From an uncultured Flavobacteriaceae bacterium (GTDB taxonomy: Bacteria; Bacteroidota; Bacteroidia; Flavobacteriales; Flavobacteriaceae): a stretch of 64,000 bases of DNA. The notes under the pieces were generated by a model. It saw nothing but the letters and a program-made list of their open reading frames with translations. It did not search any database and was not told where the DNA came from. A program made the translations under genes and the position numbers. The stretch covers positions 496,001 to 560,000 of the forward strand of contig CANMFO010000001.1 in assembly GCA_947497245.1 (NCBI GenBank), written 5' to 3'. This document shows positions 50,612 through 59,762 of the stretch, piece by piece; position 1 is the first letter of the stretch; each line of letters opens with the position of its first letter.

Positions 50612-51772
50612 TTACTGAATGATCACTTCGTTCTGTTCTATTTTGTATTTGATGGCATAGCTCTTGTTGAACGATTCCAATATCTCTTCAACGGTCTCGA
50701 TATCGAAGGTCGCATCGAACAATTGCTCGTCCAGGTTCTTGTTTTCGTTTTTTATGGTAACATTGTACTTGCGCGACAGGGCCTGTCGTATCTTTTGAAA
50801 AGTGGTGTTCCGGAAGATCAATTTTCCCTGTACCCAGCCGGTATGGATGTGGGTATCCACGTTTTCGACCGTTATGGCACCATCGGCCTTTTGCCATTCC
50901 GCCTTGAACCCGGGCTCGAGCAAAACGGCCTCGCCCTTTTCCGAACCGCCCTTTCTTTTGTGGAGCTCCACCGACCCTTCGACCAATACCGTGTTGATAG
51001 AGGAATCCTCGGGATAATGCGATACGTTGAACCGGGTGCCCAGGACCTCGATGGCCAATTCGTTCGCATTGACCACGAAAGGATGTTCTTCGTCCTTGGC
51101 GACATCAAAATAGGCTTCGCCGGTCAAGAAGACGGCCCTGTCGTGGCCCTTTAAAAAATGTACTGGATACCGGAGCGAGGTACCTGAGTTCAAAAAGACA
51201 TGGGTACCGTCGGACAGCACAACATCGAACCGTTTGCCATAGGGCACGTTCAACGTGCTGTATACCGGTTTTTCGGAGGTGGGGGATTCCCGATAGGTCA
51301 ATTTTGAGCCGTCCTGGTTGCCGATGACCCTTCCATTGGCATCGCGGACCTTTCGGTTTTCATCGGGATTTATGATATCCACGGTACCATCGTCCAAAAC
51401 TACGGTAACGGACGTTTCCTTAGGTGCCAGCCCACTGCCATCGTCCCAAGCCTTGAAGTTGTCCTGTCGAAAAAAGAAGCCCGCGACCAGAAATACCAGT
51501 CCCACCGCGGCGTATTTCATAAGAGATCGGGCCCTTCCCAGATAGAACAATTTTTTGTCCCTCTTTATTTTCTGTAAAAGGTTTTTCTTGATCTTCTCGA
51601 TATCGGGCCTGTTCATTGCCATGGTTATCTCATAGTGTTCCCGGACATATTGGTCGAAGATCTGTTTGTTGCCCTCATCGGTTATCCATTCCGACAGTAA
51701 GTTCAAATCTTCGGAATTTGCCTCGTTGGTCAGATACTTGACGATTCGTTTTTTCATTTCCGAAGAGATCAT
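50612..51772 (-). CDS. FecR-family anti-sigma factor
   Basis: A 386-aa inner-membrane anti-sigma factor that holds the ECF factor until the receptor's STN domain signals. It has a cytoplasmic N-terminal helical segment (KKRIVKYLTNEANSEDLNLL), one membrane helix (about residues 85-103, LMKYAAVGLVFLVAGFFF), a FecR domain (VPYGKRFDVVLSDGTHVFLN, GEAYFDVAKDEEHPFVVNAN), and a C-terminal DUF4974-type segment (LIFRNTTFQKIRQALSRKYN) that mimics an STN domain. It is encoded divergently from its likely sigma factor, which is less common than a colinear order. Confidence 0.92.
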   Translation of the reverse strand: MISSEMKKRIVKYLTNEANSEDLNLLSEWITDEGNKQIFDQYVREHYEITMAMNRPDIEKIKKNLLQKIKRDKKLFYLGRARSLMKYAAVGLVFLVAGFFFRQDNFKAWDDGSGLAPKETSVTVVLDDGTVDIINPDENRKVRDANGRVIGNQDGSKLTYRESPTSEKPVYSTLNVPYGKRFDVVLSDGTHVFLNSGTSLRYPVHFLKGHDRAVFLTGEAYFDVAKDEEHPFVVNANELAIEVLGTRFNVSHYPEDSSINTVLVEGSVELHKRKGGSEKGEAVLLEPGFKAEWQKADGAITVENVDTHIHTGWVQGKLIFRNTTFQKIRQALSRKYNVTIKNENKNLDEQLFDATFDIETVEEILESFNKSYAIKYKIEQNEVIIQ

Positions 51773-51792
51773 AGTTGTTCTTTAGCTCTATT

Positions 51793-51838
51793 AAAATGAC
51801 AAGGCCCATTTGCAATACCCTAACTTTTTTGTCATTTT
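51793..51838. promoter_or_regulatory. Inverted repeat in the fecR/sigma divergent promoter region
   Basis: AAAATGACAA (51793-51802) and TTGTCATTTT (51829-51838) are perfect inverted arms 26 bases apart within the 122-base gap. A box close to TAnnTTTG (CATATTTG, 51844-51851) follows toward the sigma gene. The arms could be a shared operator or back-to-back promoter elements. Confidence 0.45.
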
Positions 51839-51894
51839 TTTTCCATATTTGCATTAAAGAGTATCAATTTTTATAACCAACCCATATTTTACGC

Positions 51895-52470
51895 ATGGAT
51901 TTTGACAATACCGAGATATTGATCGACCGGTTGAGAAATGGAGAGGAAAAGGCCTTCATTTACTTGGTCGATTGGTACAACCATAGGTTGTTCGGATATG
52001 CACTTACCCTGACCAACGACCATGCCCTGGCCGAGGACATATTGCAGAACGTGTTTTTGAGGACTTGGGAACAGCGCAAAAAACTTCATATTACATCCTC
52101 CCTGCAGAACTATCTTTTTAAGTCCGTGTACAACGAGTTCATCAACCAGTACAAGAAAAAGCGATCCACGATGATCTTGGAGCAAAAGTTTTTTGAGGGA
52201 CTGGAAAAGGCGGTGGTGACACATGACGACAGTTCTTTGGAAAAGGTCATCGCCCGGATCACATCAGAGATCCAGGAACTGCCCCCCAAATGTAAGGAAG
52301 TATTTCTGTTGAGCAGGAAGGAAGGTTTGACGAATCTCGAAATAGCGCACCATTTGAACGTTTCCATAAAGACCGTGGAGGCGCAGATCACAAGGGCCTT
52401 CAAAATACTTCGCGACCGGCTCGATGTAAAATATGAGACCGTACTGTTCTTTTTGTTGAAAACACCCTAG
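51895..52470 (+). CDS. ECF sigma factor of the Bacteroidota SusC/FecR type
   Basis: A 191-aa protein of the RNA polymerase sigma-70 family 1 type (FecI-like) found with FecR and SusC in Bacteroidota. Region 2 is visible (LIDRLRNGEEKAFIYLVDWY, DHALAEDILQNVFLRTWEQR, SLQNYLFKSVYNEFINQYK) and region 4 follows (LPPKCKEVFLLSRKEGLTNL then EIAHHLNVSIKTVEAQITRA). It is transcribed away from fecR and the susC operon. It is distinct from the pair at 10.9-12.7 kb and the factor at 33.3 kb, making four sigma factors in one 64-kb window. Confidence 0.92.
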   Translation: MDFDNTEILIDRLRNGEEKAFIYLVDWYNHRLFGYALTLTNDHALAEDILQNVFLRTWEQRKKLHITSSLQNYLFKSVYNEFINQYKKKRSTMILEQKFFEGLEKAVVTHDDSSLEKVIARITSEIQELPPKCKEVFLLSRKEGLTNLEIAHHLNVSIKTVEAQITRAFKILRDRLDVKYETVLFFLLKTP

Positions 52471-52532
52471 GAAGGGCCTTGGGCTGGGCGCGGGACACTT
52501 TTGCAGTTTTCGAAGAGGCCATTGGACCGCTG

Positions 52533-54335
52533 CTATCGGTGCCCTACCATTGGTTTCGCCCGAAACCATTCGTCCCTTCGCTTTTTGGCCTTTTCGCTGG
52601 GCTCCACCCCCTTTTTTTCAAATAGCGACAGACTGTAATCGGGATTTTTCCTGAACTCCACGGTGGTCTCCCGTATTTCCCCGAACCGTTCATAGGTAAG
52701 GGGTACCTTGTCGTTGGGGGCATAGGGTTCCAGGAGCTCCCTCAATTTTGAAGCTTCGGACAGTTCAACGGCCCCCAGTCTTAGAATTTTATCGCCCTTT
52801 GTCAGTCCCGCCTTGTATGCCGGGGAACCCAATGCGGGGTATGTGGCTATCTTTTGGTCCTTTAGGGCGATCCCAAGAAACACCCCCTTATCCTTGGGGC
52901 CCATTGCCACCCCGACGCTCCCGAACAACCTTTCAAAATCGGGCATTTCACTTTTATGGATATAACGTTCAAAAAAAGCATCGCCGAATTTCCTGCCCGC
53001 GTAAGTGTTCAAGGAGGTGTGCAGATCCTGCAGGGTATACGGGACCTCCTTTTTTCCATAGGTGTTCCATAGATGTTCCATATAGCCGTCCAAGGTCAGG
53101 TTTTGCTCCCGCAGGGCCAAGTCCAGGGCAAGGGCCAGCTTGTGCCCATAGTTGTAGTAGGAGATAAAGGTGTTTCCACTGTTCACATCGTCCACCGATT
53201 CCGCGGCATCCACAAAAGGCGCCTGATAGCTCATTTCAATGGGGTTGAAAAATTGCCTGCCCGTGGAGTTCCATACGTAGTTGAAAGAGCCGGAAAGCCA
53301 TTTCAGATACCCTTCCCTGCTGATCAGGCCGGCACGGCAGAGGATCAGCCCAGCGTAGTAAGAGGTAAACCCTTCGGCGAACCAGAGTTCACCGCTCATA
53401 TTGGCGTTCTCAAAATCAAAGGGCTCCAAGGATGCCGGCCTAAGGCGTTCCACGTTCCAGGCATGGAAGAACTCGTGGGTTACCGTCCCGATGTTCGTGT
53501 CAAATCCCGGGTCGCCCAGGTTTCTTGTAGAAGTGCAAACGGTAGAGTTACGGTGTTCCATACCATCGCCCGCTACCTGGGGCATATAGCATGCCAAAAA
53601 AGTGTACGCCCCATGATCGAACCGGGGGAGCTCCCCAAAAACAGCTTCTTGCTGCCATACTATTTTCTTCACCTTTTCAAAGTAGGTGTCGAACTCCGCT
53701 TCCGTGCCCTTGTGGTGCAAAACAAAATTTATGGTCTGGTCGCCCACTTGGAAGGAACGTCTAGAATGGTCGCTGATTTCAGTGGGACTGTCCATAAAAT
53801 GCTGCAGATCTTTCGCGTAGTAGGTATTTCCACCCAGATGCTTTAATTGCGTGGCGATCTTCCAGTCCAGATCCTCCCAGACCTCAAAGGTCACTTCGAT
53901 CGCTTTTTGGGACAGACCGGGCATGTACATGAAGGTGGCCGGAATGTTCAAATGGGCATGGGTCTCATCTATTTGTGCGTAGGTGCCGTCGCCATGGTTG
54001 GCGAACAGCGTATATTGAAGGTGCACGGTGCCATCGTGCCCCTTTACCCGCCAAGCATACGGATCGGGCCTTGAGGTCTTTAGGGACCGCCCCTTGCCGT
54101 CGGTGACCCGGACATTGTAAACGTTTTTAGCAAACTCGTGCAGGGCATAGCGCCCCGGGGAGGACCTGCTCATTCTAAACTCCACCTCCCCCGTCTTCAG
54201 CCCTTTGAACGTGGCCCGTACCTCCGCTTCATGGTGTACGGCATTGTCGAACGATATGGAATATTCCGTGGCTACCTGGGCGTTTGTTGCGGGAAGCACG
54301 GTGAGGAACACAAGGGACAATAGGAAGTTTTTCAT
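52533..54335 (-). CDS. M61 family metallopeptidase with PDZ domain
   Basis: The 600-aa protein has a signal peptide (KNFLLSLVFLTVLPATNA). An N-terminal beta domain precedes the gluzincin catalytic core: HEFFH at residues 287-291 (VTHEFFHAWNVERLRP) and the third zinc ligand Glu321 in GELWFAEGFTSYYAG. A PDZ domain lies at about residues 490-570 (GIALKDQKIATYPALGSPAY, GLTKGDKILRLGAVEL). This is the glycyl aminopeptidase/M61 pattern, periplasmic or exported. It converges on the sigma gene 62 bases away and might process peptides brought in by the Sus locus, which is inference. Confidence 0.92.
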   Translation of the reverse strand: MKNFLLSLVFLTVLPATNAQVATEYSISFDNAVHHEAEVRATFKGLKTGEVEFRMSRSSPGRYALHEFAKNVYNVRVTDGKGRSLKTSRPDPYAWRVKGHDGTVHLQYTLFANHGDGTYAQIDETHAHLNIPATFMYMPGLSQKAIEVTFEVWEDLDWKIATQLKHLGGNTYYAKDLQHFMDSPTEISDHSRRSFQVGDQTINFVLHHKGTEAEFDTYFEKVKKIVWQQEAVFGELPRFDHGAYTFLACYMPQVAGDGMEHRNSTVCTSTRNLGDPGFDTNIGTVTHEFFHAWNVERLRPASLEPFDFENANMSGELWFAEGFTSYYAGLILCRAGLISREGYLKWLSGSFNYVWNSTGRQFFNPIEMSYQAPFVDAAESVDDVNSGNTFISYYNYGHKLALALDLALREQNLTLDGYMEHLWNTYGKKEVPYTLQDLHTSLNTYAGRKFGDAFFERYIHKSEMPDFERLFGSVGVAMGPKDKGVFLGIALKDQKIATYPALGSPAYKAGLTKGDKILRLGAVELSEASKLRELLEPYAPNDKVPLTYERFGEIRETTVEFRKNPDYSLSLFEKKGVEPSEKAKKRRDEWFRAKPMVGHR

Positions 54336-54939
54336 GATGGTCGCTTTTTGGTCAGGTCTTAAGGTTCGGTTCCCGCCACGGAGCGCGGTGGGTTCAGGTC
54401 CGCATTAATGACCGTGGAACGCTAAGATAGTTACAGTTTTCGATCTGAAATCGTGCGTACGGGATTTTCTGGCGCTTTTTTTTGCGAAGGGCCCGACACA
54501 CCGACAGGCCCCGGGAAGTGCAATAGGGGATGCGTGAGGTATCTTTATTTTTGATGCGGGATACTGGGAGATCCTTAAAAGTTAGCTGCATTCTTTTTTA
54601 AAGTTCGCAGCATACTTATTATAAGATCGCTGCGCACTTTTTTTTTGGGAAGGCCGCGTCCCCTTTTGGGATGCCCATGGAAAAGTACCGTTCCGCCGTT
54701 CCGGTGGACAAGGGGCGCGTTTCCAAATACGGGGCGGAACCGCACCCTTGACGACCCCGTATTTATCCGGATCATGCTTTTGCATTTTCAATTGTAATGC
54801 CTACTTTTAACGGATACTTACTCAAGTTATGGCCAGTTCGTATTCGGATTTCCCATTTTTAACGTTTCGCCCTCCATCCCATCTTCCAGGAGAAGAAGGT
54901 TGATCCATTTTGATATAATATTAAGTTTTAAATAAAATC
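54336..54939. other. Intergenic region with a three-unit 22-bp repeat
   Basis: About 600 bases without a gene. Two short frames on the minus strand (54394-54591, 54575-54791) have no family resemblance. The only structure seen is the repeat array at 54581-54646. The stretch before the Gfo/Idh gene is A/T-rich but has no exact TAnnTTTG box. Confidence 0.4.
54581..54646. repeat. Three degenerate tandem repeats of exactly 22 bp
   Basis: Units start at 54581, 54603 and 54625 with cores GTTAGCTGCATTC, GTTCGCAGCATAC and GATCGCTGCGCAC, each followed by a T/A-rich half ending in a T or A run. The strict 22-bp period (two helical turns) would place repeated sites on the same DNA face. Confidence 0.55.
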
Positions 54940-56253
54940 ATGAAGACCAAAAAAGAGATTGAATCAGACAATTCCGGCCGTAGGGCGTTTTTGAAGAAAT
55001 CGGGAATCGCCGTTCTCGGCACTTCCCTGGCGTATCCCGTGGGTGCCTTTGGGGTATCACCGGCATCTAAGGACGCCGTGCTGAAAGTAGGGTTGATCGG
55101 TTGCGGGGGCCGGGGCACCGGTGCCGCCGCCCAAGCATTGCAGGCCGATCCCAATGTTGTGCTGTCGGCCATGGGCGACGTATTTGAAGATCGTCTGGAG
55201 ACCGCCCGTACCGAGTTGCTCAAGGTACTCCCGGAGAAGATCAAAGTGGATCCGGAGAACAGGTTCATTGGCTTTGACGCCTACCAAAAGGTAATAGCAT
55301 CCGATGTGGACGTGGTGATATTGACCACGCCCCCGGCATTTCGGCCGGACCATCTGACCGAAGCGGTCAATGCGGGCAAGCATGTATTCTGTGAAAAACC
55401 CGTAGCAGTTGATGCTCCCGGGGTACACAAGGTCTTGGAGGCAGCGAAAATTGCCAAGGCCAAGGAGCTGTCCGTGGTCTCGGGCTTTTGTTTTCGGCAC
55501 GATACGGCCAACAAGGCCATTTTTGGCCGTGTTCTGGACGGGGCCATCGGCGATATCAGGGCGATCACCACCTTCAGGCATGGTGGGGAAGCTTGGTACA
55601 AGGACCGCCAACCAGATTGGACACAGATGACCTACGAAATGCGCAATTGGTACTATTACAATTGGCTGTCGGGCGATTTTATAGTGGAACAGGCGGTGCA
55701 CAGTTTGGACATGATGTCCTGGGCCATGGGGGATGTTATGCCCATTAAGGCGACCGGACATGGCGGAAGACAGGTGCGCACCGACAAAAAATATGGGAAT
55801 ATTTTCGACCACTTCAGCGTGGAGTTCGAGTACCCCAATGGTGCAAAGGGATATCACTTTACGCGGCAGCAGGCCGATACTTCGCACCAAAACAGCGTGG
55901 AGGCCTTTGGTACCGAGGGAAGCGCCATCGTCAACATAGGCCGCCAATACGATATCACCGGAAAGAACAAATGGTCGTTCGAGGGGGAAAGGAACAATAT
56001 GTTCCAGACCGAGCACGATGTGCTCTTTGCCGCAATCAGGAGCGGCAGCCCGATCAACGACGGGGTGTCCATGGCCAATAGTACCCTGCTCGCCATTTGG
56101 GGGCGTATGGTCGGTTACACGGGCCAAACGATCACATTGGAGGAAGCCTTTAATTCGCAGGAGTCCCTGGGCCCAAAGACCGAAGAATACGATTGGGACC
56201 TGGTCTGGGAAACACCGCCGATAGCCATGCCCGGAAAAACGAAGCTAATTTAA
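54940..56253 (+). CDS. Gfo/Idh/MocA-family oxidoreductase with Tat signal
   Basis: The 437-aa protein begins with a Tat-type signal (Arg14-Arg15 in [16 protein letters not shown], then hydrophobic [15 protein letters not shown]), so it is probably exported folded with its nucleotide. The Rossmann turn [15 protein letters not shown], then [14 protein letters not shown] with the catalytic Lys of EKP, and [15 protein letters not shown] are the Gfo/Idh pattern. It is followed four bases later by a DUF1080 gene, a pairing typical of keto-sugar or 3-keto-glycoside breakdown. Confidence 0.93.
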   Translation: MKTKKEIESDNSGRRAFLKKSGIAVLGTSLAYPVGAFGVSPASKDAVLKVGLIGCGGRGTGAAAQALQADPNVVLSAMGDVFEDRLETARTELLKVLPEKIKVDPENRFIGFDAYQKVIASDVDVVILTTPPAFRPDHLTEAVNAGKHVFCEKPVAVDAPGVHKVLEAAKIAKAKELSVVSGFCFRHDTANKAIFGRVLDGAIGDIRAITTFRHGGEAWYKDRQPDWTQMTYEMRNWYYYNWLSGDFIVEQAVHSLDMMSWAMGDVMPIKATGHGGRQVRTDKKYGNIFDHFSVEFEYPNGAKGYHFTRQQADTSHQNSVEAFGTEGSAIVNIGRQYDITGKNKWSFEGERNNMFQTEHDVLFAAIRSGSPINDGVSMANSTLLAIWGRMVGYTGQTITLEEAFNSQESLGPKTEEYDWDLVWETPPIAMPGKTKLI

Positions 56254-56257
56254 CGAT

Positions 56258-57016
56258 ATGGAATACACACCAAAGGGAGCGGTACCGCTCCCGTTATTTT
56301 TTTTCCTTCTGGCCCTGATCTGTGTAAGGGGACAGGAACGGCCCATAGTCTTTGGACAGGAAACAACGCTCGATGCACTTTTAACGACATCGGATGAACC
56401 GGGGGAGTCCATCAATTGGGTCAATGTCAATACCGACCCGGATACTTGGCGGACAGAAAAGGAGCTGCTCATTTGCAAGGGCCTGCCCATTGGGGTCATG
56501 CGTTCAGAAAAGCAGTACGAGAATTTCATCCTGATGGTGGAATGGAGGCACATGGAGGCCGGCGGAAACTCTGGGGTGTTCGTGTGGAGCGATGCGCAAC
56601 CGGATCCAAAGTCCCGCCTTCCCGGGGGGGTGGAGGTGCAGATGCTCGAACTGGATTGGGTGAACCAGCATATAAAGGATGGCGTCAGGCCACCCATAGC
56701 CTACGTTCACGGAGAACTTTTCGGTGTGGGAGGTGTTGAGACCGTGCCCGACAACCCCAGGGGGACAAGGAGCAAATCCATAGAGAACCGAGCCTTGGGA
56801 AAAGGGGAGTGGAACGCGTACAAAGTAGTATGTGTCGATGGCACGATAAAGCTTTCGGTAAATGGTAAATTTGTAAATGGGATAAGCAAATCCACGGTCA
56901 AGAAAGGATATCTCTGTTTGGAATCGGAGGGAGCGGAGATCCATTTTCGGAATTTTAAGATCATCGAACTGCCGTCCGGTGTGCTCAAGGAGGGGGAGAC
57001 CGCACCCGAAAAATAA
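56258..57016 (+). CDS. DUF1080 (3-keto-disaccharide hydrolase-type) protein
   Basis: The 252-aa protein has a signal peptide ([17 protein letters not shown]) and one concanavalin-like DUF1080 domain: [58 protein letters not shown] and [23 protein letters not shown]1080 enzymes are linked to cleaving 3-keto sugars produced by Gfo/Idh oxidoreductases. The close spacing to such an oxidoreductase supports a joint pathway in the periplasm, but the sugar is unknown. Confidence 0.9.
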   Translation: MEYTPKGAVPLPLFFFLLALICVRGQERPIVFGQETTLDALLTTSDEPGESINWVNVNTDPDTWRTEKELLICKGLPIGVMRSEKQYENFILMVEWRHMEAGGNSGVFVWSDAQPDPKSRLPGGVEVQMLELDWVNQHIKDGVRPPIAYVHGELFGVGGVETVPDNPRGTRSKSIENRALGKGEWNAYKVVCVDGTIKLSVNGKFVNGISKSTVKKGYLCLESEGAEIHFRNFKIIELPSGVLKEGETAPEK

Positions 57017-57088
57017 TACCGGGGCGTTTACCCAAGCCAAAAGATACCTGTTTGGCGGATTTCCCCTTTATACCCTAATTTTTGCCAA

Positions 57089-57844
57089 ATGGAAGAATGG
57101 TACCACTATGTACTGCTGATAGTCGTCGGCTTTGTCGTGGGGTTCATCAATACGGTCGCAGGCGGCGGGTCCTTGATCTCCCTTCCCGTACTGATTTTTC
57201 TGGGATTGCCGCCAAGCGTGGCCAACGGGACCAACAGAGTGGCCGTGGCGATCCAAAATACCATGGCCACAGCGGGGTTTAAGAGCAAGGGGGTGTCTAC
57301 CTATCCCTTTAGCATCTACTTGGGGGTCTCCGCGCTGTTCGGGGCCATTCTGGGAGCTTATATCGCGGTCGACATCAAGGGGGAGACCTTTAACAGGATC
57401 TTGGCCATTGTAATGATCGTCGTGGTACTGATAATCGTGTTCAAGCCCAAAATAAAATTGGAGGAACTACAGGAACGCGTTGTCGGCAAACACCTATGGA
57501 TCGGAGTACTGGCCTTTTTCTTTTTTGGGATCTACGGTGGTTTCATCAATGCCGGCCTGGGTTTTATTATTATGTTATTTTTGCATTATGTGAACCAAAT
57601 GACCTTGGTAAGAGCGAATGCGACCAAGGTAATGGTGGTGTTGATCTATACCTTGGCGGCCTTGGCGGTATTCGTGCTGAACGATAAGGTATATTGGAGC
57701 GTCGGCCTGGTCCTGGCCATTGGTAACGGTTCCGGGGCCTGGATAGCGAGCAGGTTCTCGGTCAAAAAGGGGGATGGTTTCATCAAGACCTTTTTGGTGA
57801 TCATGGTGGTGGCAATGGCCATCAAACTTTGGTTTTTTAATTAA
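57089..57844 (+). CDS. TSUP (TauE/SafE) family transporter
   Basis: A 251-aa inner-membrane protein with about eight helices. The two TSUP half-repeats are clear: AGGGSLISLPVLIFLGLPPS then NGTNRVAVAIQNTMA in the first half, and GFINAGLGFIIMLFLHYVNQ with RANATKVMVVLIYTLAAL in the second. Family members move sulfite, sulfoacetate or other anions, and here the substrate is unknown. Transcription direction is the same as the genes on both sides. Confidence 0.9.
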   Translation: MEEWYHYVLLIVVGFVVGFINTVAGGGSLISLPVLIFLGLPPSVANGTNRVAVAIQNTMATAGFKSKGVSTYPFSIYLGVSALFGAILGAYIAVDIKGETFNRILAIVMIVVVLIIVFKPKIKLEELQERVVGKHLWIGVLAFFFFGIYGGFINAGLGFIIMLFLHYVNQMTLVRANATKVMVVLIYTLAALAVFVLNDKVYWSVGLVLAIGNGSGAWIASRFSVKKGDGFIKTFLVIMVVAMAIKLWFFN

Positions 57845-57888
57845 TCTATAAATATCGTTTCCGCGAAATCGGAAATCGCTCTGGAAAT

Positions 57889-58524
57889 ATGGGCAATATC
57901 ATAAACAGCTTGAAATGGCGCTACGCCGTTAAAAAATTCGATCCGGGGAAAGTGCTTTCCACGGAAAAGCTCGGACTGTTGAAGCAGGCGTTCAACCTGA
58001 CCGCGACCTCCTACGGGCTACAGCCCATACAATTGGTGGTGGTTAGCAATAAAGAACTACAACAGCAGCTTGTACCGCACTCCTTCGGACAGGAACAAGT
58101 GGCCCAGGCCTCCCATATATTGGTCATCTGTATCGAGAACCAGGTGGACGGGGATTATATTTCCAAGTATTTCGACCAGGTCAGGCGCGTAAGGGGGACC
58201 AGCGAGGAGATCTTGGACCCCTTTAAGGAAGCCCTGGTCGACAATTTTTCCAACAAGGATACTTCGGAGATCAAAACGTGGGCCACCAACCAGGCCTATC
58301 TGGCCATGGGAAACCTGCTCACCATTTGCGCCATGGAGGAAATCGATTCCTGCCCGATGGAAGGCTTTGTTTCAGTGGACTACGATCGCATATTGGGTTT
58401 GGGGAAAATGGGGCTTGCTTCCGTATTGGTGATGCCGGTGGGATACCGGGCCGCCGATGATATGTTCTCGGATTTCAAAAAGGTGCGCAAGGATATGGAC
58501 GATAGCGTGATCGAGATATCTTAA
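57889..58524 (+). CDS. Nitroreductase-family NAD(P)H oxidoreductase
   Basis: A 211-aa FMN enzyme of the NfsB-like group. The N-terminal KWRYAVKKFDPGKVLS carries the family basic residues for FMN phosphate, then LTATSYGLQPIQLVVVSNK and HILVICIENQ, and the C-terminal GKMGLASVLVMPVGYRAADD. It would reduce nitro compounds or quinones in the cytosol. It lies between the TSUP and DegT genes without overlap, so co-transcription is possible but unproven. Confidence 0.9.
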   Translation: MGNIINSLKWRYAVKKFDPGKVLSTEKLGLLKQAFNLTATSYGLQPIQLVVVSNKELQQQLVPHSFGQEQVAQASHILVICIENQVDGDYISKYFDQVRRVRGTSEEILDPFKEALVDNFSNKDTSEIKTWATNQAYLAMGNLLTICAMEEIDSCPMEGFVSVDYDRILGLGKMGLASVLVMPVGYRAADDMFSDFKKVRKDMDDSVIEIS

Positions 58525-58559
58525 CATGGATGGCCCCAATAATAAATAATCGATAGAAC

Positions 58560-59762
58560 ATGCCGGGATTCGAACTTTTTGGAGATCAGGAAAAAATACA
58601 GGTACAGGATGTATTGGACACCGGGGTGCTGATGCGCTACGGTTTTGACGGAATGCGAAAGGGGCGATGGAAGACCCTTGAACTGGAAAGGGCCCTGTCC
58701 GCCCGTCTAGGGGTAAAGTATGTCCAAATGGTGAGCAGCGGAACGGCCGCTTTGACCGTTGCCCTGGCCAGTGCGGGTGTCGGGGCGGGAGATGAGGTCA
58801 TCTTGCCCACTTTTACCTTTGTTGCCAGCTTTGAATCCGTTCTGGCCGTTGGGGCCGTTCCGGTCCTGGTAGATGTGGACGACACCCTGACTCTCGACCC
58901 CCAAGCCGTGGAAAAGGCCATTACCGGCAAGACCAAAGTGATCATGCCGGTGCATATGTGCGGTTCCATGGCAGATCTGGGAGCGCTGTCAAAGTTGTGC
59001 CAAAAATACGGGCTGTTGCTCCTGGAAGATGCCTGTCAGGCGATAGGGGGCAGTTACAAAGGGAAACCCTTGGGAAGTTATGGGGACTTGGGGTGCTTCT
59101 CCTTTGACTATGTAAAGACCATAACCTGCGGTGAAGGGGGAGCGGTGGTTACCAAGCATGAAAGATATCATAAGAATGCCGATCACTATTCCGACCATGG
59201 CCATGACCATGTTGGAAACGACCGGGGAGCGGAAGACCACCCTTTCTTGGGCTACAACTATCGTATTTCCGAATTGAACGCGGCTGTGGGATTGGCACAG
59301 ATCGCGCGGTTGGACGAATTCCTGTCCATTCAAAAAAAGAACTTCGCCATCCTCCGGGAAGCTTTCTCCACCATCCCCGGGATCACTTTTAGGAGAGTGC
59401 CCGACGGGGGAGAGGAGAGCTGTGCCTTTTTAAGTTTCTTCCTTCCCGATGAAGCAAAGGCAAAGGCCGCGCACCAGGCCCTGGGCGCCGCTGGAATTGA
59501 CGGCTGTTTTTATTGGTACGATAACAATTGGCACTACTACCGCAAATGGCGGCACCTGATCGGAAAAAAGTCCTTGGGGAAATTACCGGAGGAGGTCCTG
59601 AACGGACTTCCCGATTACGACAGGTCCGATTTCTCCAAATCCGATTATTGGGTGGGTCGCAACCTTTCCTGTCTGATCAAGCTGGGATGGGGCGAAAGTG
59701 AAGTGCAAATGCGGGCAAAGACCATGGCCGGGGTCTTGCGGTCCGTACTTGGAGATCGGTGA
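58560..59762 (+). CDS. DegT/DnrJ/EryC1/StrS-family aminotransferase
   Basis: A 400-aa PLP enzyme. The SSGTAALTVALASAG segment, PTFTFVASFESVLAVGAVPV, the Asp157 in LLEDACQAIGGSY and the PLP lysine Lys186 in FSFDYVKTITCGEGGAVVT are all present. A histidine-rich loop (HYSDHGHDHVG) after residue 205 is a variant I have not seen as standard. Such enzymes aminate keto sugars for surface glycans, though here the neighbours are not glycan genes. It meets the minus-strand ribB gene tail to tail with no gap. Confidence 0.9.
   Translation: MPGFELFGDQEKIQVQDVLDTGVLMRYGFDGMRKGRWKTLELERALSARLGVKYVQMVSSGTAALTVALASAGVGAGDEVILPTFTFVASFESVLAVGAVPVLVDVDDTLTLDPQAVEKAITGKTKVIMPVHMCGSMADLGALSKLCQKYGLLLLEDACQAIGGSYKGKPLGSYGDLGCFSFDYVKTITCGEGGAVVTKHERYHKNADHYSDHGHDHVGNDRGAEDHPFLGYNYRISELNAAVGLAQIARLDEFLSIQKKNFAILREAFSTIPGITFRRVPDGGEESCAFLSFFLPDEAKAKAAHQALGAAGIDGCFYWYDNNWHYYRKWRHLIGKKSLGKLPEEVLNGLPDYDRSDFSKSDYWVGRNLSCLIKLGWGESEVQMRAKTMAGVLRSVLGDR

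Noticed and set aside
53073-53846. 257-codon plus-strand frame inside the M61 peptidase
   Set aside because: Opposite strand of the catalytic domain of an intact gene.
55057-56127. 356-codon minus-strand frame inside the Gfo/Idh gene
   Set aside because: Antisense to a clear oxidoreductase, with no recognisable sequence of its own.
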